Below, one piece after another: positions 39,100 through 51,131 of a stretch of DNA of 64,000 nucleotides. The position numbers and the translations under genes were made by a program. The notes under the pieces are model-generated. The model did no database searches and was not told where the DNA came from. It was given only the letters and a program-made list of their open reading frames with translations. Source of the stretch: Vanilla planifolia (taxonomy: Eukaryota > Streptophyta > Magnoliopsida > Asparagales > Orchidaceae). The DNA lies in the NCBI GenBank assembly GCA_023846275.1, contig CM043872.1, positions 30,990,670 through 31,054,669 of the forward strand, given 5' to 3'. Position 1 is the first letter of the stretch. The number at the start of each line of letters is the position of its first letter.

Positions 39100-40020
39100 A
39101 GACATAACCTGGAAATATCTCCTATCTCCTCACAACTAAAACATCAGATTTGTCCACTTTATTTATACCAACAAGCCCTTTTATAAACCTTTCCATAGTC
39201 AAAACACTTACTTACATTAGACCTACTACTGGTAGCACCAAATCTTGTTCTTCTATAACCAAATTTCTATCGCCTTAAAACCTTTTAAAACATTTCTTGT
39301 GAGATGTTGTGTTCTTTATTGTGTGAATCTCTTCTTTCTTTTTCTCTTCTTTTTTGTGAGATTATAATAAATGCAAAATTTGTTCCACTAATCTAACATT
39401 CTCAATAAGATAAAAAAATTAGATATCATGTATGATACCAAAGCTGTCTTAATATCATATAGTAAACCCTTGTGAAACAAAGACAATGTTACTCATTAGA
39501 TATAATCATATCAAAAACATGCCATACTAAAGTACTAAATTTTTTTCATATTCAAATATTATCAGATCATTTTGGATTAGTTTTGAAAGTTCCAACCACA
39601 TCTTTTCCAGTGCAAATATAAAAATATAGTATTTTTCAAAACATTCAATAAATTCTTATCATGCAAACTCTTTTACAAGCCCACTACAAAATCTAATAGG
39701 ATAACATGACTCCTACTAGTCGAAAGCATTATCCTTTAGAATCAAAATAGCTACAAAAACTCTTCTATACTAAAGTCAACCTATGTCGTCAAATATTCTG
39801 TTTATATGTTTAACTATCATCCAACTATCAAAGGATCTAAATCTCTAAAAAAATAAGAAAGATGCATATGATGAAACTAATTAATAAGTTTATCCAATAT
39901 AAATTTCACATATCAATATTTAATATATTCACAAATATCACATTTATATAAAATAATTTACTTTAGAATAGGTATATCACATACAAGTTATACTAGCATT
40001 TCCACTAAAATTTCTAACTC
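39100..40020 (-). pseudogene. Ty3/gypsy gag remnant with zinc-knuckle traces
   Basis: On the minus strand, 39330-39140 reads (in one frame) FGATSSRSNVSKCFDYGK, then ACWY, then CFSCEEIG, which fits the C-x2-C-G-K-x-H / C-x2-C-x-x-x-G-H pattern of gypsy Gag with Cys and His residues lost. Upstream, about 39560-39400, FEYEKNLV and LVEQILHL resemble the capsid block E-Y-E-x-x-F ... L-V-E. It sits directly inside the primer-binding site and LTR to its right, so the order is correct for a minus-strand element. Confidence 0.5.
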
Positions 40021-40026
40021 TAATAA

Positions 40027-40044
40027 CCTTTGACTCTGATAACA
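40027..40044 (-). other. Primer-binding site of gypsy element
   Basis: Minus strand TGTTATCAGAGTCAAAGG against the tRNA-iMet site TGGTATCAGAGC. Three bases separate it from the LTR edge at 40048, the usual spacing. Confidence 0.6.
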
Positions 40045-40047
40045 CCC

Positions 40048-41050
40048 TGTTATACTTGACGTATCATTCACAATTATTACGAACTAATAGTAAATTAGAG
40101 TTCACAACTAAAAGGACATAAACACTATAGATGAGCGTAACGAAATAATAAAACACATTATACCTTAATAATAAATTTAATTTCATCACAACAAAATAAA
40201 GCACATGCATACTTATTTTATAATATTTTAGAAAATATGATAACTAAAATAAGATCAATATTATAAGAGATCAACTCATACACCTCACATACTACTCTAA
40301 GCATCCTCTCTATGTGAATCTGCGATGTGTTCTATAATATAAGTAGAGATAAGTACAAAATGAGTAAGATATAAATTTTAAATAATAAATAACAAAAGTA
40401 TGATAAAACATAATATCAAATGTGATAAAATACAACATACAGATCGAAAATACTCAAACATATAAAAACAAGAATAAGAATATGCTGTAAAAATCAAATA
40501 TACACACATCTTTGATTTTTTATTATATGTTTCATATATATTTTTTTCGTTTCTTTTATATTTTTTTATTTTCCTATATAACGAGGCTCAAACGTTTTTT
40601 ATATCTCATAACCCAATCATGTCTCATCCCATATATGATATTTCATCATCTCTAGATCTCTACCTATAGGCCTAGCCAACTATATCTATCACATAATATC
40701 TTCGTCCCTCTTTTCTACACTAAGTGCAAGTAGTATCGATAAAAGTCTTTGATGATGCCATCTCATCTCATAACATGGTTTCAAACCAATGCCTACGATG
40801 CTTAGTATAAAATTTTAGTACTTGTCTCATCTTATAGAATCTCGTAGCACGATATCAAACTAGTATCTATGATACCCAACATCCTGTGCTGGTACTCGTC
40901 ACATCTCATAGAATCTCAGAGCTTAATAATAAACTAATACCTATAATGCTCAACATCCTATATTGATACTCGTCACATCTTATGAAATTATGAAAAAAAT
41001 TTAAGAAAATTTTACTTTCTAATTTTTTTAGTAGGATATTTAAGCCTCTT
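40048..41050 (-). repeat. 5' LTR of gypsy element (right border uncertain)
   Basis: The minus strand ends in CGTCAAGTATAACA at 40048, directly before the primer site. Tandem subrepeats with a period near 85-90 bases lie at 40750-40985 (ACTCGTCACATCT, ATAGAATCTC). The outer end could not be fixed; 41050 is a guess. No 3' LTR was found to the left, so the element is truncated. Confidence 0.5.
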
Positions 41051-44000
41051 AACTTTATCACAAATCATACATCATGTCATATACATAACTTTTTTTTAGT
41101 GTGTATTACTATATCAAAATAAACAATTTATACATCATCAATATCATATCATATTTAAATTTAATTACACAAACTTATATTATTAGTAATTTAATTCACC
41201 TATCTTGGATCCAAATGATCTCTCAATTTCTTTCTCTTCCCTTTTCTTCTACATTTTTTTGCAAAGAATTTAAAATTTATCTTAAATCAATTCATGTAAT
41301 TGTATATATCAATATCAACTTAATGTGAAAATTAAACTCTCTTTAGAAAATCTTTTTGTCCTACTTACAAAAACTTTTTTCTTGACTTCTCATCTTCAAA
41401 TTAATTTTTTCTATGCATGAAAAAAATCCGTAATTTTTCTTTACTAGAAATAAATTACTAGAAACTAAACTACAACATTTCTTACTACTTTTTCCAACAA
41501 TAACTGTTACACTACTGTCCTCCCAATTTCTTTTTTTATACAGCAACTTCCCCCTTTTTTATATATTTCGTCTTTTTTTTTCAATTTTCATCTTTCTTTC
41601 TAATTTCCCTTTTTTCGAATTTTTCCTTTGTTTAACATGTTTCCAATAAGTTCTTCAAGTTGTAAAAAAATGCTCCAAATTACTCACAACACTTCAAATA
41701 TATATCTAAAAGCACTTAAAAGAAAAACATCAAATCATGAATAAGATAATTTTATTATCATCAAAACTAAGTATACAAAGGCTAAAAGTTCAACACCTAT
41801 CACGTCTTTCAATATGATTATAAGGTATTTTTGTCCACAATACTATTGATTTCATCTTATAACTCAAGACTCAATCCAGAGGTTTACAAGTATTTGGTTT
41901 ATCTTTATTTTAATATCTTTTTAAACATTGCAATCTCAAGGATATCCATTGTGCTTCAATGTCACGTTGACATTAACCAATGCTTCTCAAGAATTCTTTG
42001 ACTTCAACAAATTCTTCCTCGAATGCTTTCTTGCCTTGGCCTATATCCGTTACAACCCCTCTTAGGCATTAATGACTCTTCTCAATGCCTTATTTACTAT
42101 TAATGTCTTTCTAACACTAAGAGCTTTTTTCAACTTAAGCCACAATTACTATAATCCTTTACAATGCCAAAATAACTCTTTTCAAGGCCTTACATGCTCT
42201 TGAAGACGAATTCCCACCTCTTGTATACTTCCTTAAACTTCTTTATTGGCTATTAAAATCCTTATAGAAGCTATAATAACTCTTCACGAGGTCAAATTAA
42301 TTCTTTTGAAGACCTCTTATACTCTTAAAGGATCAAATAGTCCTTGCTCTCGATAACAACTCGGTGCCAAATAGTCATCTTTAAACATCTCTTAGCCTTG
42401 AGAGTATCACATTTTCCCTTAAGCTAGGATAGCCAGCTCAAATGAGTTTTAATTTTTAAAAAACCTTGACAAAATTATTTCTCTTAAATTCATATTTTTT
42501 TTAATATATTTTTTTGTTTTCATAGTTATACTAATTTGTTCAAAGATTTAAATTGTCCTAAAATATATTCATGGGCTCAACTCTTGTATTCAAGTTTAGG
42601 TTCACATTCCAATGTTGATGTTCTTGTTGAGAACTTTGTCCACTGGATGATAGTTTATGTACACTAATAGAATGGCCAAATCCATGAACTTGTCTCTTCA
42701 AGACAACAAATAATCTGATACAGGTAACCTCATTTATCCTCAAGACTTTTAACAAAAGAATTTCTTTTAGTCTTACAGTAATTGTGTAATGAGAAAAGTG
42801 TCTTCAACTTCTTGAATGAGAGATTTGACTCTTGATAATGTAACCTTCAACCTTTGTCACAAGGGTGACATCTCAAACATTGGGAACAAAAGCCTCATGC
42901 CTCTTTAATTATTCCAAAATTGGTTATTTTAGTCTCTTTTAAAAAACAAATGATAGAAATCCTTAATTATAATATACAACAATTTTGACTCGAGACCATA
43001 ATATGAAATAACAACACATATGTTTTCATCTCCTTTGCACATCCTAGCATTGTTGTGTAATAAGTGGCTAGTGAAAACCCTCATTTTTTTCAACATTGCT
43101 TATCTACTTTCCTTCTTTAGTTAGAAGAAATCTAGTGTAGTAGGGTGTAAGGATCAAAGATTGGATATTTTATAGTGTTTTGGTAGTGTCTGGTAAAAAA
43201 AGAATGCAAGGTGTTGGGGTTGAATAGAGATAGAAATTGAAGGAATAATATGGGATAGATAGTAGAAAGATTGGATTTCGAGAGGTTTAAATGTATGTTA
43301 GAATGCTTTATGAGAGTAGTCAAAATTCACAATTTTAGAAAAAAATGATAGTTTTGTAGAAATTATAGGTTTTAAAGGTTAGATTTTGAGATTAGAAAGG
43401 ATTTAAAGATTAGTGTTAAGGTTTTAAAAGGGAATTTCTTTGAAGAGGAGGTAAAAGATGACCACAAAAGGTTTTTTGAGTTAGAATAGGTTTTTAGTAG
43501 GAGAAAGTTGTAAGGAGAGAGAAATGCTTGACTTTTCCTTTTATGTTAAAATTGGGAAAGGAATGAATGCGAAGAAAGTAATGAATGTAAGCAAGAAGAA
43601 AGGAGATTTAGGGTTTGTTGGGATGTGGGAAAAAATGTGTAATTCAAGATTTAGGTGAAAAGTTACTGTTTAATAGGAATCCAAAAGAAAGAAAAAATAA
43701 GACTTAAGAGGGGATAAGAAGGTTGAACAACTTTTAAGGATTGTTGCAAAGAGGAGGTTAGCTACCACTTGATGAAGAGGTCTAAGGTTTTGATTGTTAG
43801 GCTAAAGAGAAATGACAAGAAAAGAAAACAAAAGACAAAGAGAAGAGAATAAGAGAGAGAGGAAAGAAAATATCTTTTTCTTCAAACTTGGATGGACACA
43901 ACCACTCAAAGAGAACTTGGCTAGCCACAACCTTGTGAAAGAAACTTCAAATTGCCACAATTTATAAAATTGATAAATTGAATCTAAATAATATGTGTTC

Positions 44001-44090
44001 CTATTCATGTTCACACTTAAAAAGATAAAAGCATTTCAACTTCAAATTTTTAATAATTCATAAGACAAGATTTATTTCAATATTATTAGG
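41051..44090. other. Intergenic or intronic, unassigned repeats
   Basis: 41900-42440 has the CTCTT/CTTGA-rich subrepeat wording seen in old gypsy LTRs elsewhere in the window (640-960, 57040-57400). A minus-strand frame at 42558-42755 with a Gln/His/Asn-rich end (GQSSQQEHQHWNVNLNLN) was not recognised. 43130-44000 is purine-rich on the plus strand. Confidence 0.35.
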
Positions 44091-44518
44091 CCAGGTCAGG
44101 CTCGGCCAGCCAAGCCTAGGTCAACTTAGATTAGACCAGACCAGACTAGATCAGACCAGACCATACTTGATCAGACCAGACCAGATCATATCAGACTAGA
44201 CTAGACCAGACCAGACTAGACCAGACCAGACCAGACTAGACCAGACCAGACCAAACTAGACCAGACCAGATCAAAACAGACCAAACTATTCCAGACCAAC
44301 CAGACCAACCAAACCAGACCATATCAGACCAGAACAAAACAGACCAGACTAGACAAGACCAGGCCATGCCAGACAAGACTAGACCAGACCAGACCAGGCC
44401 AGACCAGAGCATACCAAACTAGAGTAGAGCAGACTAAAGCAGAATAGACCAGAGTAGAGCGGACCAGAGTAGAGTAGATTAGACCAGACTAGACCAGACC
44501 AGACCAGACTAAACTAGA
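44091..44518. repeat. Pentanucleotide satellite-like array (AGACC/AGACT)
   Basis: About 85 units of a five-base motif, mainly CCAGA/CTAGA with drifted variants (CCATA, ATCAG, GGCCA), nearly continuous for 430 bases. Edges decay into GGCCAGGTCAGGCTC (left) and AAACTAGATGCCC (right). No coding meaning. Confidence 0.95.
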
Positions 44519-44611
44519 TGCCCACTAAGCTCATTGTGGTTTGCTTATACCATCACTTTCCATCCTCATATATAAAACTCATTAATCATCTTAGGTTTTT
44601 TTTAGGACATC

Positions 44612-45043
44612 TTGTTCGAAAATGATCCATCGATGCCAACCTCTTCCTCTCTTTGCCACCTTCTGTTCCAAAAACCACATTGCGTTGTCTTGCCTTTCCA
44701 TCCTTACATCTTCCATGTAGAGATCTATCACCCATTTTCTTCTCTTGTCATCAATTACTATCTAACACAAGAAAATGTTGTCACTAATCTTTTGGCTCTT
44801 ATGAACTTTTTGTTTGATAGTTTGAACAAAATTTGGATATGTAATAAATATATGTCTCAAAGCTACCACTATATTAAATCAAGGGGCTCAATTGACTCAA
44901 AGTTGGTCATGGCTTGTTCTTTATATGTTTGCTCTTGTATTTACTACAAACTTTGTGATGAAAGACATTCTCCTCGCTCTATGACCTTTGAGTTCGTGGG
45001 AAGAGCATATACAACCTTGAAATTTTGTGATCCATTTGGTTGA
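44612..45043 (+). CDS. Unrecognised 143-codon open reading frame
   Basis: The second-longest uninterrupted frame in the window, rich in Tyr, Cys, Ser and Phe, with no signal peptide or motif that I recognise. The nominal start is ATG at 44612, 94 bases right of the pentamer array. A frame this long is unusual in this AT-rich sequence, but nothing in its context (between an array and copia LTR-like sequence) supports a host gene. Most likely a TE remnant or chance. Confidence 0.2.
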   Translation: MFENDPSMPTSSSLCHLLFQKPHCVVLPFHPYIFHVEIYHPFSSLVINYYLTQENVVTNLLALMNFLFDSLNKIWICNKYMSQSYHYIKSRGSIDSKLVMACSLYVCSCIYYKLCDERHSPRSMTFEFVGRAYTTLKFCDPFG

Positions 45044-45199
45044 TGACGATCACAATTAGGCCCTCTAGCAAAAGGTCCATTAAGAAATGAAGAATTGATA
45101 ATAAATAAACTCATTCAAAACCAAAGATTCCATTATGAATGCATATTAATTGCTAAGCCAATCTCTAAAACAAAAATACATACATCAAGCTCAAATTAT

Positions 45200-46399
45200 G
45201 AATGCATATAGATTGCAAATCTAATGAAGGAATGGTCAAATCACAAAAGAGAATGAATTATGATTTTTATCAAAATTTATGATTGCTTTTGAAAACTTGT
45301 GTTATGAAAAACAAAAATAAGAATACCAAAGCTTTTTAAGTGGTTCGACTCCAAACAGAGCTTATATCCACCGCCAGTTTAATAACCAACAAGCAAATAC
45401 CTTTATAAGATGATCTAAAGGAGGCCCAAACGAGTTAAATAAGTCAAAAGTACAATAATAGAAAATCAAATTTTAACAACTTTATAATACAAACTTTAAA
45501 TTGTCACTTATAACCTTTACCAATATTCAATCCTTATCTAGTCACAAGCAAATCACCTTTTAATTTAGTTTAAAGATCTAAAATCATGCTTACCATAGAA
45601 GTAAATAATCAAAATCACTAGGTTCAAAAGATCTACACTACAATGGATGCATTAGAAATTCGCTTAAGTAATTAGGAAGCTTGAAAGCTAGAGTAAGATC
45701 CATGGAAGGAAAGATGCTTTTTTATGACGTTAAGCAATTAAATTGAAAGCAAATTATGAAAAAAAAAAAATCAACAAGCATGTTAATGGTTTTTCAAAAT
45801 TGGAGATTTGGTTCTTAAAAATTGGGAGGTCTCTTAATATCAAGAAAGCCTTGAGATGCTCACTACCAATTAGAAAATAATATGTATTACCAAGGTCATC
45901 GTTGGACCAAATGTCTACTAACTTAGGAAAATGTAGGCGAAGAAGAAAATCCCAGATCAGGGAATGGAGAGATTCTAAAGAAATTCTACCGATGACAAAT
46001 CTTATTCTCTTCCTCATATTTTAATCGCAAAAGATATTTCTTGATTTTTCGTAAATTATTAATGAGTTTCATATTACACCCCTCTTCCATATTTTCAATA
46101 TTTTACTAATTTAGATGAAGCAAGACTCTCTAAGTTCAATTATTATATACTTAAGCTAAGTTTCTTGAGAATTATTCATCTTGCTCCAAAAACAAAATTA
46201 ATAACTCAAAGTTCAATCACAAATTTTCCATCTTGAGTAAAGTTGCCTCTCAAGTCAAAAATCAATTTAACTAAATTCCATTGGATGTACATCAAATGTT
46301 AGCTCGCTACAAACCTCAATTTATTGCTTAAAATTAATATTAACCTATTCATGATTATGATTTATTTGATCTCAACAACTCATTTGTCCAAAACCTAGT
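45200..46399 (-). repeat. Copia LTR-like sequence
   Basis: 45280-45500 carries TTTTAAGTGGTTCGA and nearby words shared with the LTRs at 5255-9943 (GTACAATAATAGAAAATC, CTTATAATACAAA), so it belongs to a related LTR family, minus orientation. The minus-strand frame 45754-46017 (87 codons) is unrecognised. The borders are not defined, and it does not match the short 5' LTR of the adjacent copia. Confidence 0.4.
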
Positions 46400-46599
46400 T
46401 CTACAAGCCCAAACTTTCTTTGACAACACCTTGAGTGGGTCATAACTTTAAACATAAAAAGCATATGTCAAATCTCATGAAAATATGTCAAGAATTGTTT
46501 GTGAATTGTTTATAAGAACTACATTTTGCATGTCAATAATCCATAAGAACGACAATGATAATTGTTCTTTACATAAATAGCCTATATTGATTCATGTCG

Positions 46600-47580
46600 T
46601 TCAATGAGCATGTTGAGCCATGCTTAAGACATGATAATTGTTCTTTATAGATTGCCTTGAGATGTTCTTTAAGATTGTGCATAAATTGACTCATCACATA
46701 CCATAAGCTATGTCTATGATTATATGCATCAAGTAAATGAAGCTTTTCAATGGGCCCATTATAAAGTTTTCATCTATAACAACCACTTCTAAGGCATTCC
46801 CCCAAGTGATTTGTTTCTATTGACATATCAACAACTTCCCAAATTTTCAACATCAATCAACAAGTCTCAGATATACTTGTTAGGAAATAAAAATTCTTTA
46901 TTTAGAATGGGCCACCTCAATTCAAACAAAATACTTCAATCTATCTAATAATTTGATGTTAAAATCCTTAATCAAGCATTCTTTCAACTTTTCATCTTGT
47001 TTTCTTTATTCCTAACCATGATGATATCATCCGCACTCTCCTTAAAGTCAAATGATTCATAAACACCATGATCTCCTTCGCTCTGCTTGCATCCCAAATT
47101 TAGCATCACTTGGGTGAATCACCAAAACCTAGCTCATAAAGATTACTTTAAGCAATATACAAATACTTCTATTTTGAATAAAACATTTTCACTTATTTTT
47201 TGTTCAAAATTAAAAAGAACCTCTACAAAAAATTTCACCATAAGGTCAACATGTAGGTATGCACTATTCACATTACACCATGGCAATTTTTAGCCCAAGT
47301 TGATAGTTAAAGTTAACAGAGTTCTTGCTATGTTCATTTTAGCAACTGTGACAAAAATCACTAGATAATTTACTCAATATGCTTGATTATATCCATAGCA
47401 AGTAACCTTGTCCTATATATCTTAATAAGTATCTTGCTTTCGTAGATCTCACCAAGTTTTACTATTCTACCAAGTTTTATTCTTCTGAAGAGCTTTCTAA
47501 CTCTAGTTCCATAGCATTCTTCCAATGCTTATCATTTAACGCTTTAGATAAGGTTTTAGGATATCATGTTTAAACTAGTG
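46600..47580 (-). pseudogene. Copia reverse transcriptase / RNase H remnant
   Basis: From right to left on the minus strand: ALNDKHWKNAMELE (about 47550-47510), the start of copia RT; GDHGVYESFDF and ADDIIMVRNK (about 47080-47010), corresponding to G-D-H-x-x-F and V-D-D-I-I-V-x-G; IKLLDRLKYF and IEVAHSK (about 46960-46890); and DIAYGM (about 46710). The catalytic Y-V-D-D region reads S-A-D-D. Many stops; clearly dead. Confidence 0.8.
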
Positions 47581-47999
47581 AGAAAGGTTTGTGTTTAGAA
47601 GATAAATGATCAAAAGAAGTGAACAAATGTAACAATTGTTTACACAAGTAATAATAAAAAAAATCAAGGTCAATTAGAGTTAGTTTCAAATGAAAATGAG
47701 AATAAAATTAGGATCAAAAGGTAGCTTGATATCATTAAGAATAAAATTATGTGAAGGTTGTTGGACTAGTTTCTAAGTAGGGATTGAAATCTTTCACCTA
47801 GAATACACTTAAAGTGGACATATAGTTTCAAGATTAAGCTCATTTCGAAGAACACTATCAAAAGGTTGAAATCAGAATTACAAAAGGGTTGGTTGAAGAT
47901 GATAGAGATGAGAAGTCAAGAAAATAGATTACAATCTTCGTCTTCTAAAATTGATTCCTCCACCTAAAGATGAAGATCTTCAAAGCATAAATCTTTTGA

Positions 48000-48140
48000 A
48001 AAATGTCACACTAGCTAACAAATTTTTTTTGATGGTGAATGATGGCATTTATTAACCTTTTTCGGGGAGAATAGCCAACACATATGCACTTAAGAGCAGA
48101 CCTTTATCGATATAATTGAAAGGGAGATGGAGAAGACCTT
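48000..48140 (-). pseudogene. Copia integrase C-terminal remnant
   Basis: Minus strand near 48095-48035 reads KCICVGYSPRKRLINAI, matching K-C-x-F-V-G-Y-S-x-x-x-K-G-Y-K-C at the end of copia integrase. Confidence 0.65.
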
Positions 48141-48879
48141 CCATTGAATCAATTCCAACTTTGCATTCTAAGCTTTCTTTCTTTGCCTGCACCTTCCTAT
48201 TTAGAATTTATAGGTTTTCGGAAAGCTCACTCCACTAACTAAACAAGCAATCAAACTCATAAGATTGTTTGTTTGAACTTGAAAGAGCATGTAAAGTTCG
48301 TGTATTAGAGGGAACTTTATTTGCAAGGTGAGTGATACTCAAGAGGACCTTTCCCAAATATTATTTTAGAAAATTGCTCTTTCGAAGAGAAGTGCTTTGG
48401 TGATGCCTAGAAGATGACAATTTTTTTACAATTACCCTATCATTTAAAGAATGATAAGGACTGATTAAGCTAGTCTTTTGTATTGTCAAAACAACATTAT
48501 TTGGTTGTCACATTGGAATAAGTTTTGACCATACTATAGAATATAAGAAAGGTTGTGCTTACCTTATACTTATTTTTTAAGAGGCATCATCTAAAAACAT
48601 GATTAATGGGAGGTCCATATATGTCATTATAAACAAGAGAAAGGAAAAGAACTTTTATTCATGATTAGAAAGGATGTATTAGTTTTGTAAACTTGAGCAC
48701 TTCACAATGAAATATTTCACACTCAATCCCTAGAACAACAAAGAAAAAATCATATTGAAAACAACAAATGAAGGATGACCAGAAAGAGAAGCATTTTTCT
48801 TTAACTTGTCTATATAACTTCTCATGATAATAAACACTACCTCTCCATGATATACATAATCATCCTCATTGTGCCCTAA

Positions 48880-49830
48880 TCCTAAAACTCAAAAGAGAAA
48901 GGAATGTTTACATTATAGTAAAAAGTTTTGGTGAGCTTTTGGATTGATATGAAGTTGATGAATAATTTAGGTATTGCAAAACAATTTTGGCATTGACATG
49001 GCTTATCCTTATCCCTTTGCCCACCCATTTCTTGTAGGTTTATCTTGAAGACACCAACACTTCTCTTCGATGTGTAGAGGCTTCTTATAATGAGTACAAC
49101 ACAAAAGTTTTTGTCGTTTGCTTTCACAAAGTCAAACTTTATTTTGTTCTCCATTTGGATTTTTTGATGCTACATTATTAATCAAGGCTAGAGCTAAGCT
49201 ATCTATCACAGTGAACTTTAAGCATTACACATCTCCTGCTTTGCTTAATACATAAAATGAATATTACTTCATTTATGAAGGGTACATCTTCCTTACAAAG
49301 GATCCAAAGTCAAATTCTAGATTTAATCCAACAGGAAAGTAGCAAATCCTCTCTTTTTGAAAAGGCCTTCGTATTGTTTGTCATTTAGATACATTGGTAG
49401 GAGTTTATCTCTTCAGATAACATCTATAAAAGATTGGCATGTTCTATGACTATTCAAAATATGGCAATAAAATGAATTTTGATGCATGTGCGTTCAATCG
49501 CATATAAATCTTCTTCAAAACATTTAAAAATATTATAGTGCCACTAATTTCAAGTAATATAGAGCTCTACAACAATGACATTAGCATTGAACTTTCTTCA
49601 CCCCATCACACATACCTTGGATCATCCTTACCTAGATCAATCCAAGTGGTTAAATTACCCTTTTTCCTTCAAAAAGGTGAGGATTACCTAAGACAATTCT
49701 AGATAGCTTCTACTATTCAACCTATACATTGCCTATGTTCTAAAGTTCACTAATAGAAGCAATGCTATAGCTTTCTTGTTAACAATGCCTCAGCTATGTT
49801 ACTAGCTGCCATGGTGTTGCCATCATGACT
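48880..49830 (-). pseudogene. Copia gag remnant with damaged zinc knuckle
   Basis: Minus strand at about 49100-49010 reads CTHYKKPLHIEEKCW, matching the copia Gag knuckle C-x-H-C-K-K-x-x-H-x-x-E-x-C-W with the second Cys changed to Tyr. Farther upstream, EDVPFINEV resembles the D-P-L-P-x-x-N-x-V block before it. Stops break the frame repeatedly. Confidence 0.65.
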
Positions 49831-49952
49831 CTCGGAAGAACTGACCAAAGACAATAACAAAGAGGAAACACCAAGAAGATTAGCAAGAATGAAAATAGGC
49901 AAAGAAGAACTATCGAGAAGATCACCAGGTGATTCCAATAACAATGAAACAA

Positions 49953-49968
49953 CTTTGGCTTCATACTA
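49953..49968 (-). other. Copia primer-binding site (degenerate)
   Basis: Minus strand TAGTATGAAGCCAAAG against TGGTATCAGAGCC-type sites; directly inside the 5' LTR. Confidence 0.5.
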
Positions 49969-49970
49969 TA

Positions 49971-50264
49971 TGACAAATAACAAAAAGGAAATATGATCTT
50001 ATTGTTTTTCAAGAATAATCTTTAGAATATATATACATAACGCGAGAGTATAAATAATTTGGAAACTATCCATAATAAGAACTAACTAATTAGAAATATT
50101 CCTAAAAGAACTCATGGAAAGAATTAATGATAACCAACTCATTAATGTTGAGAAATATATACAGCTTCCTATATAGTTTAAAGATATTATTTTTCAATTG
50201 ATCATAACAAATCATGTGTAATAACATAGAATATTTCATAAATATTTGAACTAATTTCTCAACA
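49971..50264 (-). repeat. Copia 5' LTR (294 bp)
   Basis: Minus strand TGTTGAGAAATTAG ... TTATTTGTCA, that is TG..CA ends, next to the primer site with a two-base gap. It contains the AATATTTCTAATTAGTTAG and AATAAGATCATATTTCC wording common near the ends of short plant copia LTRs. Confidence 0.65.
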
Positions 50265-50385
50265 CATGCCAAAAACCATATCAACCTAATGTTGTTTTTA
50301 TAAATATAAATTAATTTTCAAAAGAAAATTTGAAAACATTGCCTAATATATTACTAGCAAAAAATAATTACAAAAAAGAAAGTGG

Positions 50386-50560
50386 CAAAAGTCAAAAAAG
50401 AGGTTACTCAAAATCTAAGACAAACAACAACATAAAAATAAGGGTAAAAGATTTAAGAGAAAAATGTATACACAAAAGAAGGGAAAAGTCAAAAAAGAGG
50501 TCACTCAAAAAGTTAAGAAAAGCAATGACATAAAAATAAGCGTAAAAATGCAAAGACAAG
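50386..50560. repeat. 98-bp tandem duplication
   Basis: AAAGTCAAAAAAGAGG begins at about 50388 and again at about 50486, each followed by TTACTC/TCACTC and ACATAAAAATAAG. Two copies, the second incomplete. The lysine-rich frames across it follow from the repeat. Confidence 0.75.
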
Positions 50561-50743
50561 AATCAACATACAAAACCTACCCAAGCATGCATTATCATAC
50601 AAAATCTAGAATTACCCATGATGACATTAATTCAAGTAAAATTTCTAGACAAAGAATGACAAATGCTAGGCACATATAATCTATAAGTCCACAAGAACCT
50701 GAGAATATCAATCATAAGTCAATAAAAACTAAACAAGAAATAA

Positions 50744-50764
50744 TTCTCTCTTTCTCTCTCTCAC
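50744..50764. repeat. CT microsatellite
   Basis: Short CT/TTTC run. Confidence 0.8.
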
Positions 50765-51131
50765 TCCAAATGTGATATGAGGCCATACGAAACATTACAT
50801 ATTGACTTCAATTTTTATGACATAAATTTAACAAAGCTCAAAGTGTCATTACAAAAAAAACAGGTATACATGGATCATGGAATGGTTCAAAAAGGGTACA
50901 CATTAATTCAATTGAAAAACAACTAAAAATAAATGATGAAAGAGATCAAAAATTTTACTTCAAGTTTAAAATGAGATGCTATGGTTTTACCAATAAATCT
51001 TTAACAAAGCAAACACACCTATTGAAAAATGCTTAAATACAAAACAACAATGGTTATCTACATATAAGAACTTTCAAACTATGAACCACAAAAAATTACT
51101 ATATGGGTTGACAAGATTGATTTGCATATAC

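Larger units (their letters stand above)
46400..50264 (-). mobile_element. Eroded Ty1/copia retrotransposon
   Basis: Minus-strand order is correct for copia: 5' LTR (49971-50264), primer site (49953-49968), gag with zinc knuckle (about 48880-49830), integrase C-terminal end (about 48000-48140), then reverse transcriptase and RNase H side (46600-47580). Spacing between the knuckle and the start of RT (about 1.5 kb) suits protease plus integrase. Every domain has stops or frameshifts. No matching 3' LTR was found, so the element is truncated on the left or its 3' LTR has been replaced. It may lie in HNH intron 2. Confidence 0.78.
50265..51131 (-). other. Sequence left of HNH exon 2 (probable intron 2)
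   Basis: AT-rich, with the tandem duplication and CT run. The next HNH exon was looked for here (expected residues after the Gln: a V-N-R-x-K-G-N type block) and not found. Confidence 0.4.
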
